Assembly: GCA_047975005.1 (NCBI GenBank)
Contig: JBKECW010000094.1
Location: 1 to 64,000 of the forward strand
Source of the DNA: JBKEAJ01 sp047975005
Lineage (GTDB): Bacteria; Bacteroidota; Bacteroidia; Bacteroidales; Prolixibacteraceae
Length of the DNA stretch: 64,000 bases
Reading direction: 5' to 3'
Shown here one piece after another: positions 37,263 through 45,989 of the stretch. The translations under genes were made by a program, and so were the position numbers. Under the pieces are notes generated by a model, which did not search any database, was not told where the DNA came from, and saw only the letters and a list, made by a program, of their open reading frames with translations. Position 1 is the first letter of the stretch, and the number at the start of each line of letters is the position of its first letter.

Positions 37263-37497
37263 AAAATTTTGAAATTATTTGTGATTACTGTCTGTGTGTG
37301 TAACAGAGCTTTTTTGATTACCACAGCTATACCGAAGAGTGGCGGTTTGTTGATTGTCAATAAAATTTTCCTATCGGCTCTCTATTTCTTGATTGTTGAT
37401 AGACCTATGACTGAGTTCTGGTAGAAAGGTTTAATTGTTGAGCTGTTTAATCGCTGAACTGCCGTGCGTCTCGTAAACGAAATACCAAATACAAGAA

Positions 37498-37574
37498 CGT
37501 CATTGCGAGGAGTCAGCGACGGAGCAATCTCCTGCAACGAGAACAGATTGGCCACGCTAACGCTTGCAATGACG
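37498..37574. repeat. CGTCATTGC palindromic repeat, copy 1
   Basis: A 77-base element with perfect 9-bp ends CGTCATTGC / GCAATGACG. Inside are GAGGAGTCAGCGACGGAGCAATCTC and GATTGGCCACGC. It matches the well-known dispersed intergenic repeat reading cattgcgagg-gcaatct-gattg-gcaatgacg. A shorter relative lies at 52743-52774. No gene is present in the surrounding 37263-37703 stretch. Confidence 0.7.
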
Positions 37575-37589
37575 GCATATAAACATAAT

Positions 37590-37614
37590 GTAGGGGCGAA
37601 CCTGTGTGGCTCGC
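37590..37614. repeat. GTAGGGGCGAACC palindromic repeat
   Basis: GTAGGGGCGAACCTGTGTGGCTCGC is a slightly worn copy of the GTAGGGGCGAACC-GGTTCGCCC type repeat found between genes in many genomes. It lies 15 bases after the CGTCATTGC element. Confidence 0.5.
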
Positions 37615-37626
37615 TCAAATGGCTGC

Positions 37627-37662
37627 AAAAAAAATAGGGACATCCCTCTAAGGATGTCCCTA
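37627..37662 (-). terminator. Terminator after the Hsp20 gene
   Basis: Stem TAGGGACATCC / GGATGTCCCTA with a six-base loop and an A run on the plus strand at 37627-37634, that is, a T run on the minus strand. It lies about 40 bases past the Hsp20 stop. Confidence 0.88.
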
Positions 37663-37703
37663 TAATATAGTAGTCTTTATTCGCTGACCAACTGATCGCT
37701 GAA

Positions 37704-38117
37704 TCAGCTTACGGCAATCTTTTTTGGAGTCTTTTCGACTGTCTTGTTTTTGGCTAGGGTTACATACAATATCCCGTTGTGGTATGATGCAGAAACATTG
37801 TCCTGATCTACAAGCTCGGTGTTGATAGTGAAAGTCCGCTCAAAGCTGCCGTAGCTAAATTCTTTCATGGTGAATTTATTGCTTTTTGCTTCATTATCTT
37901 TCTTTGCCTCGCTCTTTATTGACAAAGTGTTGTCGTGTATCTCTACTTCAAAGCTGTCTTTGTCGTAGCCGGGGGCTGCAAGTTCTATGACGAAGTTTTC
38001 GTCAAATTCTGAAACGTTTACCCTTGGGCTTGATGCCCTCTCACTGTGGTTTCTCATTGCTTGATGAAAATTGTCGTCGAAAAATCTTGGCATAAAATTT
38101 CTATTAATTGCTAACAT
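37704..38117 (-). CDS. Small heat-shock protein, Hsp20/alpha-crystallin family
   Basis: 137 residues from the ATG at 38117, chosen because MLAINRNFMPRFFDD is a typical Bacteroidetes Hsp20 start; an upstream ATG adds 16 basic residues. The alpha-crystallin domain covers about 32-125 (VNVSEFDENFVIELAAPGYDKD, EFSYGSFERTFTI, NGILYVTLAK). The C-terminus has IAV, the I-x-V/I motif used in oligomer assembly. It holds unfolding proteins in the cytoplasm for later refolding. It is a single gene with its own terminator. Confidence 0.94.
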   Translation of the reverse strand: MLAINRNFMPRFFDDNFHQAMRNHSERASSPRVNVSEFDENFVIELAAPGYDKDSFEVEIHDNTLSIKSEAKKDNEAKSNKFTMKEFSYGSFERTFTINTELVDQDNVSASYHNGILYVTLAKNKTVEKTPKKIAVS

Positions 38118-38178
38118 AATCTTTGTTTTTAAATTTGTAATTCGTTTTCGATTAGCTATGTGCAATTCCTATACCACC

Positions 38179-38223
38179 AAAGAAAAGGCGACAAAATGTC
38201 CTGTTTTGCCGCCTTTTCTTTTA
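38179..38223 (-). terminator. Terminator after the S46 peptidase gene
   Basis: AAAGAAAAGGCG pairs with CGCCTTTTCTTT across a loop that itself has AAAA/TTTT complementarity. It gives a T-rich end on the minus strand 30 bases past the stop. Confidence 0.8.
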
Positions 38224-38252
38224 AATCTAGCTGACAAAATGTCAGCGCTGTG

Positions 38253-40349
38253 CTATTTTAATGTCATTTCGTCAATCAGGTATCCTGCTCCTGCAAATTT
38301 GTCGATTATAAAAAGAGCATATCTGATGTCTAAAGCTATATTTCGACAACGTTCGGCATCATAGAATGTGTCACTCATGGTCGATTCCCATGTTCTGTCG
38401 AAGTTTACGCCGATAAGTTCGCCATTGGCGTTCAAGACTGGACTTCCGGAATTACCGCCCGTAGTGTGGTTAGATGCAAGGAAGCAGGTGTAGAGCTTGC
38501 CATTTTCGGCATATCTGCCGTAGTCTTTGTTTTTTACCAGCTCTTTTAGGTCTTCGGGCACCCGGTAGTCGTAAATATTGGGATTGTCTTTGGCTATAAC
38601 TCCGTCGATGGTAGTTTGTGGTAAGTAGTATAATCCGTCGCGCGGATAGCTGCCGTCTACTTGCCCGTATGAAACTCGCATTGTAAAGTTGGCATCAGGA
38701 TAAATCTTATCGCCCTTTCTGAACTCCATAATACCTTTCATGTATTGCTTTTGCGCTGCCGTGGCTTCCTCTTTAAACTTGTCGTAGGTCGGCTTCACAT
38801 CGTCTTTGTATTTCTTGTCTAGTTCTGCAAACATTTGCGCCAGCGCATCTGCTTCTATTTCCTTTTTTGCATCCTCTGCTGTCATAGTTGTTAGATTGCC
38901 AGCTTTGTCGGCATCGGTGAACAGCGATTTGTTATAAATCTCTGCAAGATGCTCTTCTGTGTATTTTGATGCAAAACCACTTGGCAGCATTGAGTCGTCT
39001 AAGTCGTTGATACATTTGCTGATTAGTGCGACAAAAGTTTCTCTGTCGGCATCCTTGAAATAGTCTTTGAATGTCGAATTTGCCAACTCTTCGACTTTGT
39101 CGGATTTCCAATCCTTTGAGAGCTCCCTTGACGTGGTACTGATGAGCTTTGCAACATCTGTCGAGCTGTAAATACCTTCTCTATAGTAGTCGTATTGCTT
39201 GTAGGTTTTGCTCGCATCTTTATATATGTTGGCAATCCCTTTTAGTACATCAGAGTACTCTTTGTGATTTTTGTCTGCCCATTCTTGAAAGTCGCTTTCA
39301 AATGCTTGCTTGCTTCCAATGGCATTTAGCTCGTTAAGTCCTGTAATCTCGCCTTGCCATTTTTTCCAAGCGTTAGCAACTCTTGCATATTTGGCAGCGT
39401 ACTTTATTCTTACTGCGGGCGATTGTTTCATGTATTTGCGTAGAATGTCAAGCTTTACATCTCTTATTGCTACCTTGTCGGGATAGCTTTGGTTTTTCAA
39501 TATACTCACTGCTTGCGAGGGTAGATATTCTTGTGTAGTGCCGGGGAAACCTATTATCATTGTAAAATCATCTTTCTTTACACCTTGCATTGATATTGGT
39601 AGGCTGTAGCGTGGTTCGTAGGGCTTGTTGTCCTTGCTATACTCTGTCGGCTCGTTGTTGGCATCGGCATATATCCTGAATAAGGAGAAGTCGCAGGTAT
39701 GGCGTGGCCACATCCAGTTGTCGGTATCGCCGCCGAATTTTCCTAATGCCGATGGTGGAGCTCCTACTAGACGAACATCCTTATATTCTCTGTACACGAA
39801 CAAGAAATACTGATTACCGTAAAAGAGAGGCTTTACCAGCGTGTAGTATTTGCCATCTTTTGAGGCTTCCTCGGCTATTGCCTTGCTGCGGTCCTCTATT
39901 GTTATTTGTGCCAAAGAGTCGCTCATGTTTGCTGTGCCATTAAGCACCCTGTCTGTAACATCGTCGATGCGCTCGACAAATTTTACCGACAGATCTTCGT
40001 TGGGAAGTTCTTCGGCACGCGATTTTGCCCAAAAACCATCCGTCAGATAATCATGCTCAACACTGCTGTGACTTTGTATTTGTCCATATCCGCAGTGGTG
40101 GTTGGTGATGAGGAGTCCCTTGTCGGAGATTAGCTCGCCGGTGCAGCCTCCTCCAAATATTACCACCGCATCTTTGATGCTCGAATTGTTAATGCTGTAA
40201 ATGTCTTCGGCAGTGAGTTTAAAACCCATCTTCTGCATATCTTCGATGTTGTATTTGTTGAGAAATATGGGTATCCACATACCCTCGGCGGCAAATAGAT
40301 TTTGCCATGAGAAAATACTCAATAGTAATAGTCCGATGATTTTCTTCAT
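38253..40349 (-). CDS. S46-family dipeptidyl peptidase, predicted Asp/Glu-specific (DPP11 type)
   Basis: 698 residues with a signal peptide (about 1-21). Catalytic His85 in TNHHCGYG, catalytic Asp in RHTCDFSLFR (about 220), and Ser634 in GGNSGSPV form the chymotrypsin-like triad of family S46. Eighteen residues after the Ser is Arg652 in NFDRTWES. The same spacing places Arg673 of Porphyromonas gingivalis DPP11, the residue that selects Asp/Glu at P1. DPP7 has Gly there. The enzyme should therefore cut acidic dipeptides from peptide N-termini in the periplasm. It suits a peptide-using Bacteroidales life style. It is a single gene. Confidence 0.92.
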   Translation of the reverse strand: MKKIIGLLLLSIFSWQNLFAAEGMWIPIFLNKYNIEDMQKMGFKLTAEDIYSINNSSIKDAVVIFGGGCTGELISDKGLLITNHHCGYGQIQSHSSVEHDYLTDGFWAKSRAEELPNEDLSVKFVERIDDVTDRVLNGTANMSDSLAQITIEDRSKAIAEEASKDGKYYTLVKPLFYGNQYFLFVYREYKDVRLVGAPPSALGKFGGDTDNWMWPRHTCDFSLFRIYADANNEPTEYSKDNKPYEPRYSLPISMQGVKKDDFTMIIGFPGTTQEYLPSQAVSILKNQSYPDKVAIRDVKLDILRKYMKQSPAVRIKYAAKYARVANAWKKWQGEITGLNELNAIGSKQAFESDFQEWADKNHKEYSDVLKGIANIYKDASKTYKQYDYYREGIYSSTDVAKLISTTSRELSKDWKSDKVEELANSTFKDYFKDADRETFVALISKCINDLDDSMLPSGFASKYTEEHLAEIYNKSLFTDADKAGNLTTMTAEDAKKEIEADALAQMFAELDKKYKDDVKPTYDKFKEEATAAQKQYMKGIMEFRKGDKIYPDANFTMRVSYGQVDGSYPRDGLYYLPQTTIDGVIAKDNPNIYDYRVPEDLKELVKNKDYGRYAENGKLYTCFLASNHTTGGNSGSPVLNANGELIGVNFDRTWESTMSDTFYDAERCRNIALDIRYALFIIDKFAGAGYLIDEMTLK

Positions 40350-40397
40350 TGTATTTATTTTTTTTGATATTCTAGTTTATTCGTATTGAATAAAGGC

Positions 40398-40988
40398 CTA
40401 ACTGCTAATGCCTAACATTTTAAGGTGTTTGTATAATTTCTCTGTGGGAAGCCCTACTACGTTGTTATAGCTTCCTTTTATGTTTTCGATGAATGCTGCT
40501 CCTATCCATTCTTGGATGCCATAGGCTCCTGCCTTGTCCAATGGGGGAGCGGTGCGTAGATAATAGTCAATCTCTTGGTCGTCAATTTGTGTAAACCGAA
40601 CTTCCGAGCTGTCTACAAAACTAATAGTTTCTTGGCTAGTGGTGATGCTTACTCCTGTTTTGACCGTGTGACTAGTGTTCGATAAACTTTTCAGCATTAT
40701 TTTGGCATGTTCTATATTGCTTGGTTTTTCTAATATCTGTCCGTCAAGGTCTACAACCGTGTCGGCTGTGATTAGTATTGTGTTGTCACTAATAACTCCG
40801 TAGGCTTTGGCTTTCTTTTGTGAAAGATAAACGACAATATCTTCCGAATTTGAAAGGGTCTTTGGGACGCTTTCGTCGCAATCAATGCCTTTTACTTTGA
40901 AATTGAGTCCCAACAAGGACAAAAGCTCTTGACGGCGTGGCGATTTTGAGCCAAGAATGATATTGTAATGCTGTATATTGTCGAGCAT
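40398..40988 (-). CDS. maf: Maf-family nucleoside triphosphate pyrophosphatase
   Basis: 196 residues. Family motifs are LGSKSPRRQELLSLLGL (residues 12-28), CDESVP, ADTVVDLDGQILEKP and DKAGAYGIQEWIGAAFIENIKGSYNNVVGLP. These enzymes hydrolyse dTTP/UTP or modified nucleotides and help keep the pool clean; the name Maf comes from septum-inhibition effects. It follows the KdsC-like gene after 9 bases in a four-gene minus-strand block. Confidence 0.95.
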   Translation of the reverse strand: MLDNIQHYNIILGSKSPRRQELLSLLGLNFKVKGIDCDESVPKTLSNSEDIVVYLSQKKAKAYGVISDNTILITADTVVDLDGQILEKPSNIEHAKIMLKSLSNTSHTVKTGVSITTSQETISFVDSSEVRFTQIDDQEIDYYLRTAPPLDKAGAYGIQEWIGAAFIENIKGSYNNVVGLPTEKLYKHLKMLGISS

Positions 40989-40997
40989 AATTCTTAT

Positions 40998-41528
40998 TTA
41001 GTTGGCTAGTAGTTTGTTGAAATCTTCAGTGTTCCATAAGTCCTGACAACGGAGTGTCTGTTCTATAACATCCCTAACACAGCCCTCGCCACCATTAAAA
41101 GGCGATATATATTTGCTTACATTGATAACATCTATTGCAGCATCGGCAGGGCATGCCGATAAACCCGCTAGCTGCATGGGAGCTAGGTCTACGACATCAT
41201 CGCCCATGTACAGTATGTTTTCCATTGATATGCCAGTTGCATCTGAAAATTCTTTTAATTTCGAGCATTTGTCGAAACACTTTTCGTAGATATGACTGAC
41301 ATCTAGTTTTTGCAGACGCTGTCTTACACGTGGCGAGCCTCCGCCTGTGATAATGCATACTTGCAGTCCCTTTTTTATGGCGTAGCGGATTATGTAGCCG
41401 TCTTTTACATTGCCTGTGCGCACGGGGTCTCCATTTTCGTCGAGGGGCGACGTATCTTTCGATAACACTCCGTCAACATCGAGTACAAAGGCTTGTATTT
41501 TTTTTATTTCTTCTTTGAAGAATTGCAT
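40998..41528 (-). CDS. kdsC: KdsC-like HAD phosphatase (Kdo-8-phosphate phosphatase)
   Basis: 176 residues, HAD superfamily without a cap domain as in KdsC. Motif I is FVLDVDGVLSKD with Asp17 and Asp19, motif II is CIITGGGSPRV, Lys in the QKLDVSHIYEKC region, and motif III is YMGDDVVDLAPM. It should remove phosphate from Kdo-8-phosphate for lipid A core synthesis. The exact sugar phosphate is inferred from family membership. Neighbours on both sides are on the same strand with almost no spacing. Confidence 0.88.
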   Translation of the reverse strand: MQFFKEEIKKIQAFVLDVDGVLSKDTSPLDENGDPVRTGNVKDGYIIRYAIKKGLQVCIITGGGSPRVRQRLQKLDVSHIYEKCFDKCSKLKEFSDATGISMENILYMGDDVVDLAPMQLAGLSACPADAAIDVINVSKYISPFNGGEGCVRDVIEQTLRCQDLWNTEDFNKLLAN

Positions 41529-41530
41529 TT

Positions 41531-42310
41531 CTATTGTTTATATTTATTTGTTATGCTGCTGCTTATAGTTTTATATGTCTCTAAGGCATTTTTGTTGTCT
41601 GCTAGTGCTTTCAAATGTTTGTCAATTGTGTCTTTGTCGTTTCGTCGTGCAGGACCGGTCTGGATGTCTGAGGCAGGGAGGTTTTGTAGTTTCGCAAAGG
41701 TCTCGACAATTAGAGGGGAGATAATATCTGGATTTATTCCGTCATTCTTCAATAGTTCCTGAGCTGTGGCAATGCAGTGATTGGTAAAGTTGTTGGCAAA
41801 TACCGCTGCAATGTGTGTGTGTAGGCGTTGCTGGGAGTCTACTTCTACGGTGTTGTCAGAAATATTGTCAGCTATATACCTCAGAAACTTTCTAGTTCTT
41901 TTGTTGCTGCCTTCAATTAAAATTGGAACAGTTTTAAATTCTATAATTTTATCTTTGGTGAAGGTTTGCAGGGGGTATAAAACCCCAATATTCGGCGACG
42001 CCTCTTTTAGAGTATCTAGCGATACGCTACCTGCGGTGTGAACAACTGTGGCATCGTTAAAATTCCAACTGTTTGCAATATCAGATATTGCACCGTCGCT
42101 TACAGCTATTATAAATAAATCTGACTGAGAGGCTAGGTTGCTCTGGTTATTGCATGCTTTAGCTCCAACTTTGTTAGCCAGAAGGCTCGCATTGTCAAGG
42201 TTTCGGCTATAAACACAGTCTATCTTATGTCCCGATTTATGCAGAGCGAGTGTTAGATTTGTTGCGACGTTGCCAGAGCCTATTATTGTTATGTTTACAG
42301 CTTTGTGCAT
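41531..42310 (-). CDS. Rossmann-like / DUF2520 protein
   Basis: 259 residues. An NAD(P)-binding start ITIIGSGNVATNLTLALHKSG (about 7-27) is followed by a predicted dehydrogenase core resembling pyrroline-5-carboxylate reductase and F420-dependent oxidoreductases (AVSDGAISDIA, HTAGSVSLDTL, GVLYPLQTF). The C-terminal all-helical DUF2520 domain (about 130-250) has HIAAVFANNFTNH. The combination is conserved in bacteria, and the substrate is unknown. It starts one base before the LysM gene ends and ends two bases before the kdsC start, so translation may be coupled. Confidence 0.85.
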   Translation of the reverse strand: MHKAVNITIIGSGNVATNLTLALHKSGHKIDCVYSRNLDNASLLANKVGAKACNNQSNLASQSDLFIIAVSDGAISDIANSWNFNDATVVHTAGSVSLDTLKEASPNIGVLYPLQTFTKDKIIEFKTVPILIEGSNKRTRKFLRYIADNISDNTVEVDSQQRLHTHIAAVFANNFTNHCIATAQELLKNDGINPDIISPLIVETFAKLQNLPASDIQTGPARRNDKDTIDKHLKALADNKNALETYKTISSSITNKYKQ

Positions 42311-44815
42311 TTATTTCATTATTACACCTTTCTCGTCAACTGTGGCTATTACTCGCTTATTAAAGTCTGAGGAGTATTCAATTATTTGCAGCCTACTGTT
42401 TGTATAGCCTTTGTCGTCTTTCTCAAATTTGTAATTTCCTTGAGTGAGGTCAGGAGTATAATTCTCAATACAGTCTGCGAATTTTTTGCCATATTGGTAA
42501 ATTGCTCCTATAAAGTAGTATCCAACATCAAAGCCTTGCATGTTGTAATTGTTAGGTTCATAGGCGAAAAGCTCCCTCGATAGGTCTGATACCTCTTTTG
42601 TTAGGCGAAGGGTCTTGTCTAAAAAGTACGGGTTTATATATGTAAATTTGGTGTTGTGCAGATACTCTTGTTGCAGGCTTCTGTAACGGTCGTAGTCGTA
42701 TGTAGATACTATTCTTATATCATATCTTTTTGACATACGGCTCAAATAGGTTACACACAAATTCACCTTGGCCTCATTGGTAGAGGAGATTAGTATAATA
42801 TTTGGTCTGTCAGGTTTTAAAAACTCTGCCATATAGGAGTTGGTAGTTTCGGTTATATCTGCTGTTGCCGGCAATAAAGATTTAAGCTTTTTGTAGACAA
42901 GATATTCCTCGGTCTCTTCGTAGTCGGTTCCATTGATGGATACTATATTGACGTCGTTAGCGCTATTTGCTATATATTTTGCAAGTAGCGAAGTATATGC
43001 AGTTTTATCTGGAGTGGTATTATAAAACATCTTGTTCTTTGAGGTCTGCTCCTTGTTGTATACGAAAGGGGAGACCATGGGGATGTTGTTTGCTCGCGAG
43101 AAAGTTGATGCTGGATTTTGTGTTTCTGCGTACATTGGTCCCACAATTAGATCTAAGTCTTTAGATCCTGCCAATTTTAATGCATTTTCTACATTCTCTA
43201 CAGAGTTCTCGTCGTCAATAAATGTTGTATGTATCTTAGCTCCCTCTTTTTCTAGCCTGTCTAATGCTATTAGAAAACCGTCATAAAATCGGAAAAAGCG
43301 TTCTCCTGCTCTATATTTATCGGTATTGCCACTTAATGGCAATATTGCAATTATGTTTATAGTCTTTGAAGTGTTGGGCTTGGCTGATTTACAGTCCAGC
43401 AAAATAGACTCTTTGCTCAATATTCGATAAAAACAAGTCTCAGTGTAAAGTCCCTTTTTGGGAATGTAAATTATTTCGCCTTTGTTTGACCGCCTTTCTA
43501 ACAACTGCCTGTTGAATTTGATAATGCTGTTGAGGTCATATCCTGTCTTGTCTGCAATGCCTATTACATCCTCATTGCCGGAAGATGTATATATCAGTAT
43601 GTTTGGGTTGTCAGTTGTTAACGTAACGGTGTTCAGACCCGAATAATCTGTAGGTATATATATAATTGTGCCAGTTGTCACTCCCTTCTCTAGATGCTTA
43701 TTTATTGCCAATAGCTGCCTTTCTGTGCAATTGTACATCTTGGATAGTCCGTACAATGTCTCCTTGCTTTTTACAGTATGAGGCTCTAATATTGCAGATG
43801 AGTTAAGCGTTTGAGTCCCTTGCTTTTTGGGTATTCTGATTATTTCGCCGATTGGGAAATGTGACTTTGACAAGTGTGGGTTTGCCTTGAATATGTCGTC
43901 TATGGAAATATCATAGATTCTAGAGTAATAGAATGGCGTTTCTTGCTTTTTGATGGTATAATAGAAATAAGTCTCGTCTTCTTGTTGTGTTGTATATTGA
44001 GGTATTGTCAGCTTCGTTCGCTTCTTTAATTTTTTATTGGGATTGATGTCAGGATTGTACTTTATTATATCGTTGACGGTAATATTGTAGTGTCGCGAGA
44101 TACTACTTAGTGTTTCTTTTCTTGCCACTGTGTGTATAACAAGATCTGTTTTTTGTGGAAAACGTATGACGCCCTGATTTGTTTGTTCTTTATTATTGAC
44201 AGGTGCTGCTGTCTGCTTTGCTTGCCTTGCAACACCCTGATAACCTTGATTAGAGGCAGACAGATTCTCATACTCTTCTTTGTATGGGATAAGTAATTCT
44301 GCGCCTGCTTTTAGACCTTGGTCAAGAGTGGAGGTGTTGTATTTCTTTAGGTCAGATTCACTGATGTTGTATTGCCTTGAAAGGGAATATAATGTTTCCC
44401 CCGGTGAAATGGAATGTACAAGATATTTGTCCCCTTGTATGGTTTTAGTCCGCAACGTCGAATTTTGTATACCAGTTGATGCTTGGATTGTCCCTCTTTT
44501 AGTCGAACTAGTGGAGTTTACAAAAGATTTATACTCGTCTTTATATGGGATATATAGGCTTGTGCCAGCTTTTAGCCCATTTCGTAAGGCAAAGGCATTG
44601 CCCTTCTTTATATCAGATTCACTAATGTCATACTTCTTGGCGATAGAATAAAGAGTCTCTCCCGTAGACACTGAGTGTACAATATACTTTGTGCCTTGTA
44701 CTACTTCTACTCTTATGTCTTGTCCGAACAAGTACGAGGGGCTATTTGTTAATGCTAGGATAAATAGCAACGATATTGTAAATATTCTCATTGGTATACG
44801 TTTTTCTTTCGGCAT
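42311..44815 (-). CDS. Multi-LysM protein fused to a periplasmic-binding-protein (PBP1) domain
   Basis: 834 residues with an N-terminal signal (an alternative start at Met9, position 44791, gives a cleaner signal peptide). Five recognisable LysM units follow: VHSVSTGETLYSIAKKYDIS, VHSISPGETLYSLSRQYNIS, HTVARKETLSSISRHYNIT, TIKKQETPFYYSRIYDIS and HTVKSKETLYGLSKMYNC. A sixth, worn unit lies near 400. From about 480 there is a type 1 periplasmic binding fold (INIIAILPLSGNTDKYRAGERF, LDLIVGPMYAET). LysM units bind peptidoglycan, so this is probably a wall-anchored periplasmic sensor or enzyme regulator. The ligand is unknown. It heads the block leading to maf. Confidence 0.87.
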   Translation of the reverse strand: MPKEKRIPMRIFTISLLFILALTNSPSYLFGQDIRVEVVQGTKYIVHSVSTGETLYSIAKKYDISESDIKKGNAFALRNGLKAGTSLYIPYKDEYKSFVNSTSSTKRGTIQASTGIQNSTLRTKTIQGDKYLVHSISPGETLYSLSRQYNISESDLKKYNTSTLDQGLKAGAELLIPYKEEYENLSASNQGYQGVARQAKQTAAPVNNKEQTNQGVIRFPQKTDLVIHTVARKETLSSISRHYNITVNDIIKYNPDINPNKKLKKRTKLTIPQYTTQQEDETYFYYTIKKQETPFYYSRIYDISIDDIFKANPHLSKSHFPIGEIIRIPKKQGTQTLNSSAILEPHTVKSKETLYGLSKMYNCTERQLLAINKHLEKGVTTGTIIYIPTDYSGLNTVTLTTDNPNILIYTSSGNEDVIGIADKTGYDLNSIIKFNRQLLERRSNKGEIIYIPKKGLYTETCFYRILSKESILLDCKSAKPNTSKTINIIAILPLSGNTDKYRAGERFFRFYDGFLIALDRLEKEGAKIHTTFIDDENSVENVENALKLAGSKDLDLIVGPMYAETQNPASTFSRANNIPMVSPFVYNKEQTSKNKMFYNTTPDKTAYTSLLAKYIANSANDVNIVSINGTDYEETEEYLVYKKLKSLLPATADITETTNSYMAEFLKPDRPNIILISSTNEAKVNLCVTYLSRMSKRYDIRIVSTYDYDRYRSLQQEYLHNTKFTYINPYFLDKTLRLTKEVSDLSRELFAYEPNNYNMQGFDVGYYFIGAIYQYGKKFADCIENYTPDLTQGNYKFEKDDKGYTNSRLQIIEYSSDFNKRVIATVDEKGVIMK

Positions 44816-44894
44816 TTTTAGTATTTGTTAAATACTTATTTATCCTACAAAGTTAATATTTTCTGATGATAATTTAACGATGTAGCGTAAGTCT

Positions 44895-45875
44895 CTATTT
44901 GTCAGTGAAATAGCGCATGAATTGAGCTCGCTCCAACAATGACAGATTTTCTTTTTTTACTCCGAGTTTGCCCCTAAAACATCCTGTGGATGTATAGCCT
45001 TTTGTCTTCATCCAATCTTCTATATTTCTGTTGATCACGCTGATGTAGTCAATGCCTTTCTTGTATAAAACTGAAGAGAGCTGAACTGTTGCAGCTCCTG
45101 CCAACAACATTTTTATGGCGCTGCTCGATACATGTACTCCGGTCGATGCCGAAATATCACACCTCAGATGTGATGAACTCAAACCTATCCATCTTAGCGG
45201 AATCTGATATTCATCGGCATGACTGAAAACGTCTCCCGAAACAATGTCCTCTGTGTTGATGTCAATATCGGGCATATAAAACCTATTGAACATAGTTATT
45301 GCCGATACTCCGATGTTGTCAAGCTCCTTTACAAAACCTAATATATTGGCATGGTGACTACTGATTTTTACTATTATAGGACTGCTTGCCATCTTGACAA
45401 TATCTCGGATCAGTTCCAATTGCTCGGCCTCAATTTCGGCCCCACTCTTGTTGCTGCTGACAGACTTGTATAGATTTATTTCTATGCCATCGGCTCCTGC
45501 CTCCTCAAATTTGTTGACGTAGCTCAACCACTCTCGTTTGTTTGTGCAGTTTATGCTTGCAAAGACGGGAATGCAGACAGTCTGTTTTGCTTGTCTTAGC
45601 AACTCCAGGTATTTATCTGTATTGTGGTGTTTGATGAAATAATCAAGGTAGTCGAGGTTTTCGTGGTCTGTTGCAGATAGACTATTGTCATTAGCTAATG
45701 ACTTATGTTCGTGATATATTTCTTCCTCAAACAAAGATTTCAATATAATCGCTCCTGCACCAGCTTTCTCTATTTCAGATATGTGCTTTACATTATTGGT
45801 TAGCGATGAGCTGCCTGCAATTATCGGCGAGCTTAGCTCCAGTCCGCAAAATTGTGTCGTTAGTAGATTTTTCAT
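44895..45875 (-). CDS. Dihydroorotate-dehydrogenase-like FMN protein of unknown substrate
   Basis: 326 residues. The FMN-barrel fold is indicated by LSSPIIAGSSSLTNN near the start, GAGAIILKSLFEEE, a PVFASINCTNKREWL strand and the glycine-rich VHVSSSAIKMLLAGAATVQLSSVLYKKG phosphate-binding end. True DHODs have an N-x-S-C-P-N motif that supplies the catalytic Cys or Ser. Here the equivalent position reads EINLYKSVSSNKSG, so that motif is absent. It is therefore unlikely to be PyrD. It lies 114 bases downstream of the NfnAB genes on the same strand, which suggests a redox role. Confidence 0.8.
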   Translation of the reverse strand: MKNLLTTQFCGLELSSPIIAGSSSLTNNVKHISEIEKAGAGAIILKSLFEEEIYHEHKSLANDNSLSATDHENLDYLDYFIKHHNTDKYLELLRQAKQTVCIPVFASINCTNKREWLSYVNKFEEAGADGIEINLYKSVSSNKSGAEIEAEQLELIRDIVKMASSPIIVKISSHHANILGFVKELDNIGVSAITMFNRFYMPDIDINTEDIVSGDVFSHADEYQIPLRWIGLSSSHLRCDISASTGVHVSSSAIKMLLAGAATVQLSSVLYKKGIDYISVINRNIEDWMKTKGYTSTGCFRGKLGVKKENLSLLERAQFMRYFTDK

Positions 45876-45989
45876 TTGTTTATAATTTTAGATACTCAGA
45901 TACTCATGTTTTTGGATAGTAGACCGAACCAAACGGCTGCTTGTCTAAGGTCTAAAATTCAATATCTAACATCCGGCATTCTGTATTCA

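Noticed and set aside
37382..37618. 78-codon reading frame on the minus strand
   Set aside because: It lies almost wholly within intergenic palindromic repeats and has no similarity or start signal.
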